Source: Streptomonospora litoralis (GTDB lineage: Bacteria; Actinomycetota; Actinomycetes; Streptosporangiales; Streptosporangiaceae). Taken from it: DNA of 64,000 nt. The notes under the pieces are model-generated. The model did not search any database. It was not told the DNA's origin and saw nothing but the letters and a program-made list of their open reading frames with translations. The position numbers were made by a program, and so were the translations under genes. The stretch is taken from assembly GCF_004323735.1 (NCBI RefSeq), contig NZ_CP036455.1, positions 4,893,101 to 4,957,100 of the forward strand. The letters are read 5' to 3'. Of this stretch, positions 1-8,409 are shown in pieces (within the stretch, counting starts at the first letter, position 1; the number at the start of each line of letters is the position of its first letter).

Positions 1-659
1 GCGCGGCCGAGCACGAGAGCGGCGTGGGGATCGGGATCATGGTCGCGGCCAACCGCACCAAGCACCCGCTGGACGCCAAGGCGCTGGCCCGGCTGGCCGC
101 CAAGTACGCCGACCGGGGCGTCGTCTCCTTCGGCCTGAACAACGACGAGCGGCGCGGCCGGGCGCTGGAGTTCGAGGGCGCCTTCCGCATCGCGCGGCGC
201 GCGGGCCTGCTCTCGGCGCCGCACGGCGGAGAGCTGCAGGGGCCGCGCAGCGTGCGGGAGTGCCTGGAGGAGCTCGCCGCCGACCGGGTGGGACACGGGG
301 TGCGGGCGACCGAGGACCCCTACCTGCTGGAGCACATCGCCACCCAGGGCGTCACCTTGGAGCTCTGCCCCAGCTCCAACGTCGCGCTCGGGGTGTTCGA
401 CGAGGTCGAAAGGGTCCCGCTGCGCAGACTCTTCGAAGCGGGCGTGCCGGTCGCGCTGGGCACCGACGACCCGCTGCTGTTCGGGCCGCGGCTGGTCGAG
501 CAGTACCGCATCGCCCGCGAGGTGTTCGGCTTCACCGACCCGGAGCTGGCCGAGCTGGCGCGGATGTCGATCCGCGGCTCCGGCGCCCCGGAGGCCCTGA
601 AGAAGGAGCTGCTGGCGGGCGTGGACGCCTGGCTGGCAGCGCCGCCCGACGCGGGGTGA
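1..659 (+). CDS. add: adenosine deaminase, C-terminal part (5' end outside window)
   Basis: The reading frame is open from the left edge and ends in TGA at 657-659, so only the C-terminal roughly 218 residues are here. Adenosine deaminase hydrolyses adenosine and deoxyadenosine to inosine forms in purine salvage. Family landmarks appear in order: SFGLNNDE, a metal-site HGGELQGP segment, RVGHGVR, LELCPSSN and the GTDDPLLF active-site aspartate pair. A GTG at 24 lies inside the conserved core, so it is not the real start. It converges with the transporter gene on the other strand, with only 23 bases between the stops. The family assignment is firm. Preference for adenosine over related 6-amino purines is inferred. 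Confidence 0.9.
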   Translation, partial: AAEHESGVGIGIMVAANRTKHPLDAKALARLAAKYADRGVVSFGLNNDERRGRALEFEGAFRIARRAGLLSAPHGGELQGPRSVRECLEELAADRVGHGVRATEDPYLLEHIATQGVTLELCPSSNVALGVFDEVERVPLRRLFEAGVPVALGTDDPLLFGPRLVEQYRIAREVFGFTDPELAELARMSIRGSGAPEALKKELLAGVDAWLAAPPDAG

Positions 660-682
660 GAGCGGTCGTCGGCGGCGGAGCA

Positions 683-1273
683 TCAGCCGGCGAGCGCGCG
701 CACACCCTGGAACACCATCGCCCCGCCGGCGAGGAAGAACAGCAGTGCCGCGCCGATCTGCACGGCACGCTCGGGCAGCCGCTTGCCCAGGACGGCGGCC
801 AGGCCGATCGCCAGCGCGTCGGCTACGACCATCCCGGCCGTGGAACCGATCCATACCGGCACCCAGTCGTACTGAGTGCCCACGGTGATGGTGGCGAGCA
901 TGGTCTTGTCGCCCAGTTCGGCGACGAAGAACACCGCGGCGACCGTGATGATCCCCGATCGGATCCGCCGCGAAGCCGCGCGCTCCTCGTCCTTGTCGGT
1001 GAGCTCGTCGCCGAGCAGCGTCCACACGCCGAAACCGACGAAGGCGAGCCCGGCGACCAGCGTGATCCAGTCGGTGGGCAGAGCGAACCCCAGCACCTCG
1101 GCGATCAGCACGCTGAGTCCGTGCACGGCCACCGTCGCGGCGGTGATGCCCAGCAGGACCGTCGCGGCCCGGTAACGCGTCGCCAGCGACATGGCGACCA
1201 GCTGCGTCTTATCCCCCATTTCGGCGACGAATATCGCCCCGGTACTCACCGCGACCGCGAACAGGAAATCCAT
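683..1273 (-). CDS. GDT1/TMEM165 (UPF0016) family Mn2+/Ca2+ transporter
   Basis: This 196-residue membrane protein has the two-fold repeat of the UPF0016/GDT1 family. The signature ExGDKT occurs as EMGDKTQ at 18-24 and ELGDKTM at 119-125, each at the start of a three-helix half. Family members move Mn2+ or Ca2+ out of the cytoplasm, probably by cation/H+ antiport. The ATG at 1273 was chosen because the hydrophobic protein begins there. The frame stays open about 40 codons upstream, but that stretch is Arg-rich and lies in the leader. A yybP-ykoY-type Mn riboswitch lies in the leader, which points to Mn2+ export under Mn excess. The exact ion is inferred from that switch. Confidence 0.9.
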   Translation of the reverse strand: MDFLFAVAVSTGAIFVAEMGDKTQLVAMSLATRYRAATVLLGITAATVAVHGLSVLIAEVLGFALPTDWITLVAGLAFVGFGVWTLLGDELTDKDEERAASRRIRSGIITVAAVFFVAELGDKTMLATITVGTQYDWVPVWIGSTAGMVVADALAIGLAAVLGKRLPERAVQIGAALLFFLAGGAMVFQGVRALAG

Positions 1274-1355
1274 AGATCTGCCGACCCTCCGTGCTCTGCG
1301 CAGACCCGGGCGGATGCGGAAACGAGGCTCCGACCCGGCGTCGCTCCTGCCGGCC

Positions 1356-1469
1356 CGAAGGTCTCGTCCGCCTGGCCACCGGCGATATAACCGCAGCACA
1401 GACCCGCACGGCCGGGCGGACGAGCCGCCAGCGTGTCGACCGTGCGATACCGAGGACTACTCCCCTTCG
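1356..1469 (-). promoter_or_regulatory. yybP-ykoY (Mn2+) riboswitch
   Basis: Read on the minus strand, the leader of the UPF0016 transporter starts CGAAGGGGAGTAG (1469-1457) and ends GAGACCTTCG (1365-1356). The outer CGAAGG and CCTTCG pair to form P1. GGGGAGTAG and the closing AGACCTT are the hallmark conserved loops of the yybP-ykoY class. Within it, CTCGTCCGCC can pair with GGCGGACGAG. The aptamer ends about 80 bases before the ATG at 1273, which suits control of this gene. Members of this class turn on Mn exporters when Mn2+ binds. Identification is by sequence and pairing read by eye. Confidence 0.85.
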
Positions 1470-1624
1470 ACGTTTTCCAGATTAACAGGGAAATAGGATC
1501 ATGCAATTCCTGGGCATTCCGATCGGTTGCCGCAAGAATGGCTAATAGGAAAGTTGGCCGCGCCGAAAACAAAAGGTGCCCGCGCCGTTTTCCAAGGGTG
1601 CTCGCGGGGGCGCGAATCCGGACA

Positions 1625-1641
1625 GGCGGCCCGAAGCCGCC
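1625..1641 (-). terminator. possible terminator hairpin after murB
   Basis: A GGCGGC/GCCGCC stem with a short UUCGG-like loop lies about 75 bases past the murB stop. There is no U-tract, so this is a weak call. Confidence 0.3.
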
Positions 1642-1716
1642 CGCCCGGCTCAGGTGATCCTCTCCTCTGGTCGCATTCGAGGTTCCACAGTGCCCGGCCG
1701 CATGGGAGCGACGAAC

Positions 1717-2838
1717 TCAGAGCTCCACGCCCACCAGGACGGGCTCGTTGACCAGGGTCACGCCGAAGGACTTGCCGACCCCGGCGCGGACCTCCCTGGC
1801 CAGGGCGAGGAGATCTGCGGTGGTGGCGTCGCCGGGGTTGGTGAGGGCCAGGGTGTGCTTGGTGGAGATCCGGGCCGGGGCGCCGTAGCCGCGGGGGAAG
1901 CCCGCGCGGTCGATGAGCCAGGCCGCCGACAGCTTCGCGCGGCCCGCGTCGTCGAGATGGGCGGGCGGGTGCACGTCGGGGCCGAGCAGGTCGGCGGCGC
2001 GGCGGGTGAACTCGGCGTAGTCCGGCGGGTCGAGGACCGGGTTGGTGAAGAACGAACCCGCGCTGCGGGTGTCGGGGTCGGCCGGATCCAGCACCATGCC
2101 CTTGCCGCGGCGCAGTCCGAGCACGGTCCGGCGGGCCCGCTCCAGCGGCACGCGGGCGCCGGCCTCGGTGTCCAGGGCGCGGGCGACCTCCGCGTAGCGG
2201 ATGGGGCGGCTCAGCGGCGAACGCGCCAGCTCGAAGACGACCTCGCAGACCACGAAGCGGTCGCTGCCCTTGAAGGCGCTGTCGCGGTAGCCGAAACCGC
2301 AGTCGGCGTTGCCCAGCGTGCGCCTTTCGCCTCTGCGCCGGTCGTAGACCACGACCTCGACGATGGTCTGGCTGACCTCCTGGCCGTAGGCGCCGACGTT
2401 CTGGATCGGGGTGGACCCCACCCGGCCGGGGATTCCGGAGAGGAACTCGACACCGCTCAGCCCTTCGGCCACCGCCTGCTCGACCAGCGGGTCCCACAGC
2501 ACCCCGGCGCCGGCCCGGACGCGAACGCGGTCGCCGCCGGCCTCGTGGAAGGACAGCGCGCGCGAGTCCGCGTGCACGACCGTGCCGGGAAAGCCCCGGT
2601 CGGAGACGACGAGGTTGCTGCCGCCGCCCAGCACCAGCAGCGCGTCACCCGACGCCTCGGTCTCGGCGACCGCCGCGATCAGCTCCTCGGTGTCGGCTGC
2701 GACGCGGAAGCGCGAGGCGGGCCCGCCGAGGCCAAGAGTGGTGTAGTCGGCCAGCCGCACGTCGGCGGCCGTACCGGGCGCGTGGGCCGCCGAGGCGCCG
2801 TCTGCGCCTGCGGCGGGTTCGGACTCGGGACGGGACAC
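1717..2838 (-). CDS. murB: UDP-N-acetylenolpyruvoylglucosamine reductase MurB
   Basis: MurB uses FAD and NADPH to reduce UDP-GlcNAc-enolpyruvate to UDP-MurNAc in cytoplasmic peptidoglycan precursor synthesis. The 373-residue product has the FAD-binding GGGSNL at 71-76, the type I MurB segment NVGAYGQE at 147-154, the YRDSAFK stretch near 184, and GSFFTNP at 261-267 with the proton-donor serine (Ser262). It ends NEPVLVGVEL, with the family's C-terminal glutamate. The GTG at 2838 starts a short Ala/Gly-rich lead before the FAD domain. The frame stays open further upstream, but that part lies over the next gene in another frame. It sits downstream of the MaoC pair. Confidence 0.96.
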   Translation of the reverse strand: MSRPESEPAAGADGASAAHAPGTAADVRLADYTTLGLGGPASRFRVAADTEELIAAVAETEASGDALLVLGGGSNLVVSDRGFPGTVVHADSRALSFHEAGGDRVRVRAGAGVLWDPLVEQAVAEGLSGVEFLSGIPGRVGSTPIQNVGAYGQEVSQTIVEVVVYDRRRGERRTLGNADCGFGYRDSAFKGSDRFVVCEVVFELARSPLSRPIRYAEVARALDTEAGARVPLERARRTVLGLRRGKGMVLDPADPDTRSAGSFFTNPVLDPPDYAEFTRRAADLLGPDVHPPAHLDDAGRAKLSAAWLIDRAGFPRGYGAPARISTKHTLALTNPGDATTADLLALAREVRAGVGKSFGVTLVNEPVLVGVEL

Positions 2839-2900
2839 GGGCAACCCCTGGCTGGTCGGGTGTGGCAGGCCCCCGGCCGCGCGAGCGGGGGCCGCTGGAC

Positions 2901-3329
2901 TCAGGCGAGGCGGACGAGGGCGGTCGAGCGCGCCAGCACCTTGGCGCCGCCGGAACGGGCGGTCAGCGCGATGCGCACCAGGTTGTCGTCGAGCTTCTCC
3001 TTGACGACGCCGCTGACACTGATCTCGGCGCCGTTGTCGTCGTCGGGCACCACGACCGGGGCGGAGAAGCGCACCTTGTACTCCACCAGCGCGCCGGGGT
3101 CGCCGGCCCAGTCGGTCACGAGGCGTCCCGCCTGGGCCATGGTGAACATGCCGTGCGCGATGACGTCGGGCAGGCCCACGGCCTTGGCGGTGCGCTCGTT
3201 CCAGTGGATGGGGTTGAAGTCGCCGGAGGCGCCGGCGTAGCGGATGAGGTCGATGCGGCGGACCGGGTAGACCTGCTCGGGGATCTCGGTGCCGGTTTCG
3301 ACGTCGGCGTAGCGGACGATGGCGGTCAT
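2901..3329 (-). CDS. MaoC-family (R)-specific dehydratase/hydratase, HadB-like
   Basis: This 142-residue single hot-dog-fold protein carries the hydratase-2 motif ASGDFNPIHWNE around residues 34-45, with the Asp/His catalytic pair, followed by HGMFTM. Such proteins dehydrate 3-hydroxyacyl thioesters. In mycobacteria the paired HadA/HadB form the FAS-II dehydratase, with HadB as the catalytic subunit. Its ATG overlaps the stop of the upstream HadA-like gene by 4 bases, so the two are translationally coupled and probably form a heterodimer. An organism without mycolates would use it in ordinary fatty-acyl metabolism. The exact substrate cannot be read from sequence. Confidence 0.88.
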   Translation of the reverse strand: MTAIVRYADVETGTEIPEQVYPVRRIDLIRYAGASGDFNPIHWNERTAKAVGLPDVIAHGMFTMAQAGRLVTDWAGDPGALVEYKVRFSAPVVVPDDDNGAEISVSGVVKEKLDDNLVRIALTARSGGAKVLARSTALVRLA

Positions 3330-3805
3330 TCGCTGCTCCCCTGCCCGTTTCCACCCGGCTCGGCGGCGCCGCGCACCACCAGCATGTTCACCGCGGTCAG
3401 CACGTGCTCGCCGGCGACGGTGCGCATCTCGCTTTCCAACGTCAGCCGCTCGTTGCCGCCGAGGGTGGCGATGTCGGCGATCCGGGTGACGGTCTCGACG
3501 ACGTCGCCCGCCCGCAGCGGGCGCCGGTAGGTGAAGCTCTGGTCGCCGTGGACCACCATGGAGAAGTCCAACCGCAACTCCGGGTCGACGACCGCCTGGG
3601 ACATCCCCTCCATGCCCATGATGACCGGGAAGGTCGGCGGGGCGATGACGTCGTCGTAGCCGGCGGCGCGCGCCGTGTCGGTGTCGACGTAGACGGGGTT
3701 GGGGTCACCGATCGCCTCGGCGAACTCGCGGATCTTGCCCCTGGTGACCTCGTAGGGCTGCGGGGAGCGGTACTCCCTGCCCAGGTATTCGCGGTTGATC
3801 CCCAT
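3326..3805 (-). CDS. FAS1-like/MaoC N-terminal dehydratase subunit, HadA-like
   Basis: This 159-residue hot-dog protein has the dehydratase half-domain seen in HadA/UPF0336 proteins. DPNPVYVDTDTARAAGY (34-50) takes the place of the catalytic motif, and VIAPPTFP (53-60) follows. Such subunits usually bind the acyl chain while a HadB partner supplies catalysis. ATG at 3805 was chosen over the open frame further upstream because the conserved N-terminus (MGINREYLGREY) begins there. It is the first gene after the rpmG terminator and is coupled by a 4-base overlap to the HadB-like gene. The order rpmG, hadA-like, hadB-like matches the mycobacterial locus, which supports the assignment. Confidence 0.86.
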   Translation of the reverse strand: MGINREYLGREYRSPQPYEVTRGKIREFAEAIGDPNPVYVDTDTARAAGYDDVIAPPTFPVIMGMEGMSQAVVDPELRLDFSMVVHGDQSFTYRRPLRAGDVVETVTRIADIATLGGNERLTLESEMRTVAGEHVLTAVNMLVVRGAAEPGGNGQGSSE

Positions 3806-3873
3806 CGGCTCCCTCTCACTGTGCTGTACCGCGGCCGAAGCCCCCGCCCGGCGGGACAGGTGGAACACTAATG

Positions 3874-3901
3874 GCCCAGCGAGCGGGAATGCTCGCTGGG
3901 C
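3874..3901 (-). terminator. rho-independent-type terminator after rpmG
   Basis: A perfect 11-bp stem, GCCCAGCGAGC with GCTCGCTGGGC, has a 6-base loop and lies about 75 bases past the rpmG stop. The minus strand continues CATTAGTG, with no long U-run. It probably separates tRNA/rpmG transcription from the MaoC pair. Confidence 0.65.
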
Positions 3902-3977
3902 TGGTGCTCGCGTGCCCGGTGACGCTGGCGCGGCACACCGGAGCCATCCGCCGGGGGCGCCCGGAAGGCGCGGCCGA

Positions 3978-4142
3978 CTAGCGGGTCTCGCGGTGCTCGC
4001 GGTGCTGCCGGCAGTTCGGGCAGAACTTCTTCAGCGAGAGACGGTCGGGGTTGTTCCGACGGTTCTTGCGCGTGATGTAGTTACGGTGCTTGCACTCCTG
4101 GCAGGCCAGGGTGATCTTCGGCCTGACGTCAGTGACAGCCAC
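3978..4142 (-). CDS. rpmG: 50S ribosomal protein L33
   Basis: This 54-residue basic protein begins (GTG at 4142) [18 protein letters not shown] and ends REHRETR. It contains the two zinc-ligand pairs CQEC and CPNC. It is therefore the zinc-binding (C+) form of L33, a small protein of the large ribosomal subunit. The Lys/Arg-rich middle ([15 protein letters not shown]) is typical. It follows tRNA-Met by 85 bases and is followed by a strong hairpin. Many actinobacteria also keep a zinc-free L33 paralogue elsewhere. This one would be the zinc-replete copy. Confidence 0.96.
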   Translation of the reverse strand: MAVTDVRPKITLACQECKHRNYITRKNRRNNPDRLSLKKFCPNCRQHREHRETR

Positions 4143-4227
4143 GTCGGAGTGCCTTTCTCGCTGGTAACAGTGGACACAACTTCAGAACCCGCGCAGCGCC
4201 CTGCGCTGGCAGGGGCGACGAGGGCAG

Positions 4228-4300
4228 TAGCGGAGGCCGGACTCGAACCGACGACACAACGATTATGAGCCGTTTGCTCTGCCAACTGAGCTACTCCGCC
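4228..4300 (-). tRNA. tRNA-Met (CAT)
   Basis: The minus strand reads GGCGGAGTAGCTCAGTTGGC and folds into a 73-base cloverleaf. The anticodon stem-loop is GGCTCATAATC with anticodon CAT, the T-arm is GTTCGAGTC, and the discriminator is A. Position 1 pairs G-U with position 72. It is taken as elongator tRNA-Met because position 1 is base-paired and the gene sits next to rpmG. The CCA end is not encoded. Confidence 0.95.
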
Positions 4301-4417
4301 GTGATCCCGGGCAGACCGGGTACCCAATCAGAATACCCGAACCCGGGACGGACCGGGGAACTCAGGTCCCTCCGGCCTGTCCCACCTGAGCGGTTCGCAA
4401 CCTCAATCAAGTGGTGG

Positions 4418-4490
4418 AGCCCCTTTACGGAATCGAACCGTAGACCTTCGCCTTACCATGGCGACGCTCTGCCGACTGAGCTAAAGGGGC
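4418..4490 (-). tRNA. tRNA-Thr (GGT)
   Basis: The minus strand GCCCCTTTAGCTCAGTCGGC starts a 73-base cloverleaf. The anticodon stem TCGCC/GGCGA encloses the loop ATGGTAA, giving anticodon GGT. The acceptor GCCCCTT pairs with AAGGGGC and the discriminator is T. No CCA is encoded. It marks the left edge of the accessory interval that runs to tRNA-Tyr. Confidence 0.95.
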
Positions 4491-4595
4491 GCGCCTGCGC
4501 GGGGCCCCCGGGGGTTCCCGCCGTTCGCGTTGGTGATGACTATACAGGGATCCGGGGGTGCTCTGCCAAATCGGATGCCGCGGCGGTGCGGCGGC

Positions 4596-6854
4596 TCACG
4601 CCGGCCCCGGAAACGGGCCCGGCTCGGAGCCGTAGCCGGCGCCCCGCCACGACCCCTGGTCCGCGGTCGGCGTCCAGGTGCCGCCGCCCGCCGCCGGGGA
4701 CGCCGGGGGCTGCGCGCCGGCCTGGGCAGGCTCCGCGCCCGCCTCGCCGGTGCGCCCCGACTCCGCGACCCAGACGTTGGACATGGCGTCGCGCTGGATG
4801 CGGCGGATGTCGGCGGGCAGTCCGAGCCGGTGCAGGGCGTCCGGCAGCCGGGTGTCGTGTGTGAAAACCACCAGCTGGCGGTGCCGCCCCACCTCGGCCA
4901 GGACCGCCGCCAGCCCTTCGACCGTCTCGGTGTCCATCGCCTGCACCGGGTCGTCCAGCAGCAGGAACCCGAACGGGTTGTCGGGCACCATGGTCCGCGG
5001 CAGGCAGATCGACAGCGCCAGCGCCTGGAACTCGCCCTGGCTGAGCAGGCCGGGCGCGTTGCCCTCGTTCTCCGTGCCGTCCACGGCCACGTCGACGGCG
5101 ACGCGCCTGCGCGCGCCCCGCCCCACCAGGCGCAGCGCCTCCAGGTCGATGCGGCGCTCCTGGCGCAGCCGGTGCCAGACCTGCTCGGCGTGGTAGGCCA
5201 GCGGCCGCAGCCGTTCGGCGCGGATCTCCCGGGCGATCGCGCTGAACCAATCCAGGGCCCGCTCGGCGGGGCCCAGTGTCTCGTCCGCGCTCACCGCCGC
5301 CCGTGCGTCGCGGACCCACGCGCCGAGCTGCTCGGCGAGGTCGGCCCAGCCGTCGTCGGGATCGTCGAGCTTCTCTCCCGCGGCCTTGCGCGCCGCGATC
5401 GCGGTGGACCGCAGCCGGCGCCCCACCGTCTCGATGTGCTCGGCGAGCCGGGTCAGGTCGCCGATCTCGGTGCCGGCCTCCCACTCGGCCCACACGCGGC
5501 CGAGCTCGCTGTCCGGCGGCAGCCACGACGGCATCGGCGCCATAAGAAAACGCGCCTGGTCACGGGCGTTCTCGGCGCGCTCGTAGGCGGCCGCCGCGTT
5601 CGCGGCGACCGGCTCCAGTTTGCGGATCTCCGCGCGGGCGCGCTGTTCCCAGTCGGAGCCGAGGGCGCCGCCCGAGCCGCAGGTGGGGCAGTCGGTGTCG
5701 GAGGGGTGGCGCTCGTGGTGCTCCAGGGCGCGGTTCAGCAGGTCCACCACGCCCCGGGCGCGGTCGCCTTTGGTGCCCGCCGCCATGGCCAACTCCATCG
5801 CCGCACCGCGCAACTCGTTGACGACATCGGTGAGCAGGCCGCGCTCGGGCACCGACAGGCGGCGCAGACGGCGCAGCACCACGTGCTGACCGGGGTCGGC
5901 GGGCCCGTCGTCGGCGGCGAGGGAGGCGAGCCTGTCGAGGTCCAGGGACTCCGCCCCGAGCAGGTCGGCGGCGGTCTGGGCGCGGCGGTCGCCGCTCGCC
6001 CGCAGCCGCTGCACGAGGTAGCCGTGCTCGTGGCCGGGACGGTCGCGCTGCTTGGTCAGCCGGTCGCAGGCTTTGGCCAGGCGCCGCTCGGCCTCGGTGA
6101 GGTCGGTCAGGCCCAGCAGCGCCGTGAGCGTGTCGTAGAGCTCGGCGGCGCGGCCGGTGACGGCGCGGCCGAGCTCGTCGTAGGAGAGGAACGGGCGGTA
6201 GCGGGCCAGCTCGGGGTCCCATCCCCAATTGCGCAGCCGCGACACGGTGCCGTCGGGCGAGATCACCTCGCCGCGCGCCGAGCGCACGCTCTCACCGGTC
6301 CACGTACGGGTCACGCGTGTCGGTCCGGGGTCGCCCGCCAGGTGGATGCCGACGGTGATCTCGGTGCGATCGTCGAAGTGCAGGTTGCGCCAACCGTCGC
6401 GCCACCCGGCCGGCATCGCGTCCCAGCGCAGGTTGCGCCCGGTCAGCGCGGCCTCGGCAGCCTCGGCGAAGCTGGACTTGCCCGATCCGTTGCGGCCCAC
6501 GATGACCGTCAGCCCGGGGCCCGGGTGGAACTCCAGCGCGCTGGACCGCCCGATGCCGCGGAAGCCCTGCACTTCGATCCGGCTCAGGAAGCTGCGGCGC
6601 GAGTGGGCCGCCGCGTCCGGGGCCGCAGCGTCGCCGGCGTCGGGAACCGCATCGGGGACCTCCTCGCCGCGGGCGCAGGCGGCCGTGGCGTCATCGCCAT
6701 GCAGCGCCGCCATCACCCACCGGCGGGCCGCCGGTTCCAGCCCGGAGTCGGCCAGGCGGTCCAGGAGCGAACGCGCGGCCACCGCACTGCTGTCGTACCG
6801 GCGCGGGGCAGCGCCGGTGGAGGTCGCAGGACCCGTCGTCACTGTCGTCACCAC
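4596..6854 (-). CDS. SMC/RecF-like AAA ATPase with CxxC centre, function unknown
   Basis: This 752-residue protein has an ABC/SMC-type ATPase split over its two ends. Walker A GRNGSGKSS is at about 120-128, an ABC signature-like LSQGEFQALALS near 600, and Walker B FLLLDDPVQAMD near 630. The middle is Arg/Ala/Glu-rich and probably coiled-coil. It contains DCPTCGSGG near 390, which resembles the CxxC zinc hook of Rad50 and related hinge proteins. The last 55 residues are Pro/Gly-rich and likely disordered. It stands alone: tRNA-Thr lies downstream and a non-coding repeat element upstream. DNA repair, phage defence or chromosome handling are all possible. No partner gene is visible, so I assign no function. 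Confidence 0.75.
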   Translation of the reverse strand: MVTTVTTGPATSTGAAPRRYDSSAVAARSLLDRLADSGLEPAARRWVMAALHGDDATAACARGEEVPDAVPDAGDAAAPDAAAHSRRSFLSRIEVQGFRGIGRSSALEFHPGPGLTVIVGRNGSGKSSFAEAAEAALTGRNLRWDAMPAGWRDGWRNLHFDDRTEITVGIHLAGDPGPTRVTRTWTGESVRSARGEVISPDGTVSRLRNWGWDPELARYRPFLSYDELGRAVTGRAAELYDTLTALLGLTDLTEAERRLAKACDRLTKQRDRPGHEHGYLVQRLRASGDRRAQTAADLLGAESLDLDRLASLAADDGPADPGQHVVLRRLRRLSVPERGLLTDVVNELRGAAMELAMAAGTKGDRARGVVDLLNRALEHHERHPSDTDCPTCGSGGALGSDWEQRARAEIRKLEPVAANAAAAYERAENARDQARFLMAPMPSWLPPDSELGRVWAEWEAGTEIGDLTRLAEHIETVGRRLRSTAIAARKAAGEKLDDPDDGWADLAEQLGAWVRDARAAVSADETLGPAERALDWFSAIAREIRAERLRPLAYHAEQVWHRLRQERRIDLEALRLVGRGARRRVAVDVAVDGTENEGNAPGLLSQGEFQALALSICLPRTMVPDNPFGFLLLDDPVQAMDTETVEGLAAVLAEVGRHRQLVVFTHDTRLPDALHRLGLPADIRRIQRDAMSNVWVAESGRTGEAGAEPAQAGAQPPASPAAGGGTWTPTADQGSWRGAGYGSEPGPFPGPA

Positions 6855-7160
6855 ACCCGCTCAATTGTTGGCCTCGCCCTGCAGAGTAGGACAGGACGGG
6901 TCAAAGCAGTAGCGCTAAGCCGTGTTTAAGGAGTCTGGATCGGTCCGGCTCCCATGGGCGGCCGGGCCGTGCGGCTCGGCTCCGCTACGCCGACTTGCCC
7001 TTGGCCTTGCCCCCGGCCGGGCGGCGGGCTGAAGGATGGGGAGCAGCGGGCACCGGGGACGATGACGGGCCGGGGCCCGCAGTCGAGGGAGCGGGCACCG
7101 CCGGTGGCGGTGCGTGGGGAGGGGCGGCGAGGGCGCCGCGGGGTGGCGCCCTCGCCCAAC

Positions 7161-7200
7161 GGGTCGGGTGCCCGCCGGTGGCGCGCCCGACGAGGCGGCG
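7161..7200 (+). repeat. dispersed GC-rich repeat, copy A
   Basis: The core GGGTCGGGTGCCCGCCGGTG continues GCGCGCCCGACGAGGCGGCG. Copies B, C and D share GGGTNNNCGCCGGTGGCG. Copies A and B face each other. Downstream at 7321-7340 lies GACGATCGTGGCCGTATGAC, which is matched with two changes after copy C. Confidence 0.55.
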
Positions 7201-8014
7201 ACGGCAGCAATGGGACCGGGGGCGCAGGTGTCGGTTTCGGTGGCCTGTGGTGGCCCGCCCGGCGAGGGGCGGTGCGGGGCCGGAAAGGGGACGTGTGTCC
7301 GTTATGTCGCAGAGCGGCGGGACGATCGTGGCCGTATGACGAATTCCAGTCGGCGTTTTTGGGATTTTCGCCACGATCCCCGCGGCCGCCCCCGGAACGT
7401 CGGTCATAGCGGGCGCGGGGGCGGGGAGGCGCCGCCGCCGTGTTCCGGCCGGGCCCGCGCGGGCAGGCAGCCGCGCGGCGGGGCGCGGTCGCGGGCGCCC
7501 GCACGGCCCGAAGGTGCGCCGGATCGGGGGGCGGGGGCGACGACACGTCGCTCGTGGCGCCCCGGCGTCGCCTCCGGTTGCCCCACCCCCCGATGAGGCC
7601 GACTTTTGGGGGCCTATGCCCGTTTTGCGCGCGGCCTCGGCGGGCGCGCTGGCCACGAGACGCACGAAAAGTTGACCCCCGGGGGCTGTTTTCGCGCCAT
7701 TCAGCGCACCTCGTGCGCCGTCGCCGCCGCGGCGCGGGCGCGGGCCCACTGGAGACTCGGGCATTGGTGGACAAAACACCCCATGTTGTTTCGTATCGCG
7801 GAATGATCGTGCGAGGACGATGCCTCGGGGTGGTACCGAGGCGGATGCCGCCGCACTTACGTGCATCTCGTGGCCCCGATCCGGCTGCATGACCGCCGCC
7901 GACCGCCCCGCGTCGGGCCCGCGCCGACAATCGAGCGGCGATCCCCGGGCTCGACCACCCACTGCCAGGGCCGGTGACCACCGCCCCGACCACCCCAGGC
8001 CCGGCCTTACCGGC

Positions 8015-8060
8015 GTCGCCGCCCCCGTCGGCCGCCGCCACCGGCGAGCACCCGACCCGA
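8015..8060 (-). repeat. dispersed GC-rich repeat, copy B
   Basis: The minus strand reads GTCGGGTCGGGTGCTCGCCG then GTGGCGGCGGCCGACGGGG. This is nearly the same as copies A and C, in the orientation opposite to A. Confidence 0.55.
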
Positions 8061-8409
8061 CGACCGCAGGCCCGGCCATCCGCCGCCGTCGCCGCCGCTT
8101 TTCAGTCAAGACCACCCGCCACCCGGCAGACCAACAAGGCCGCCCAGCAGACCGGCGTTCTTAAACACGGCTTACCCGTCGAATCGGGTGGGGGCGGTTC
8201 CGCGGCTCCAAGCGCCGCGGGGCGGGTGCCGCCGGCCGGCGGAGGCCCTTGCGGTGCCGGTGCGCAGAGCTGTGCATGCAAGCGGCGAGCGGGGCGGTTG
8301 GGAGCGGGATGCGGTGTTCCGCTCCGTTCGGCCCGGAAAGGACGGGTGACGCCTCGCGTCGGCGACTATGCGGGAGACGGAGACGCTGTCCGGCCTGCGC
8401 AGCGGAGTC

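Larger units (their letters stand above)
6916..8174. repeat. 1.26 kb non-coding element bounded by 15-bp perfect inverted repeats
   Basis: TAAGCCGTGTTTAAG at 6916-6930 recurs exactly inverted at 8160-8174. The 1.2 kb between is extremely GC-rich with short AT islands near 7325-7375, 7670-7700 and 7765-7810. I see no convincing gene in it: the open frames are Arg/Pro-rich, overlap on all strands and lack ribosome sites. A second, longer inverted pair (7161-7200 and 8015-8060) lies inside, and related copies occur at 22.5-22.8 kb. This could be the shell of a non-autonomous mobile element or a structured non-coding locus. The flanking stretches 6855-6915 and 8175-8409 also show no gene. Confidence 0.6.

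Noticed and set aside
6985-8115. 376-codon frame on the minus strand ending in a Lys-rich GGKAKGKSA
   Set aside because: Most of it is Arg/Pro-rich random-looking sequence without a ribosome site, spanning the inverted-repeat element. The Lys-rich end alone is not enough.
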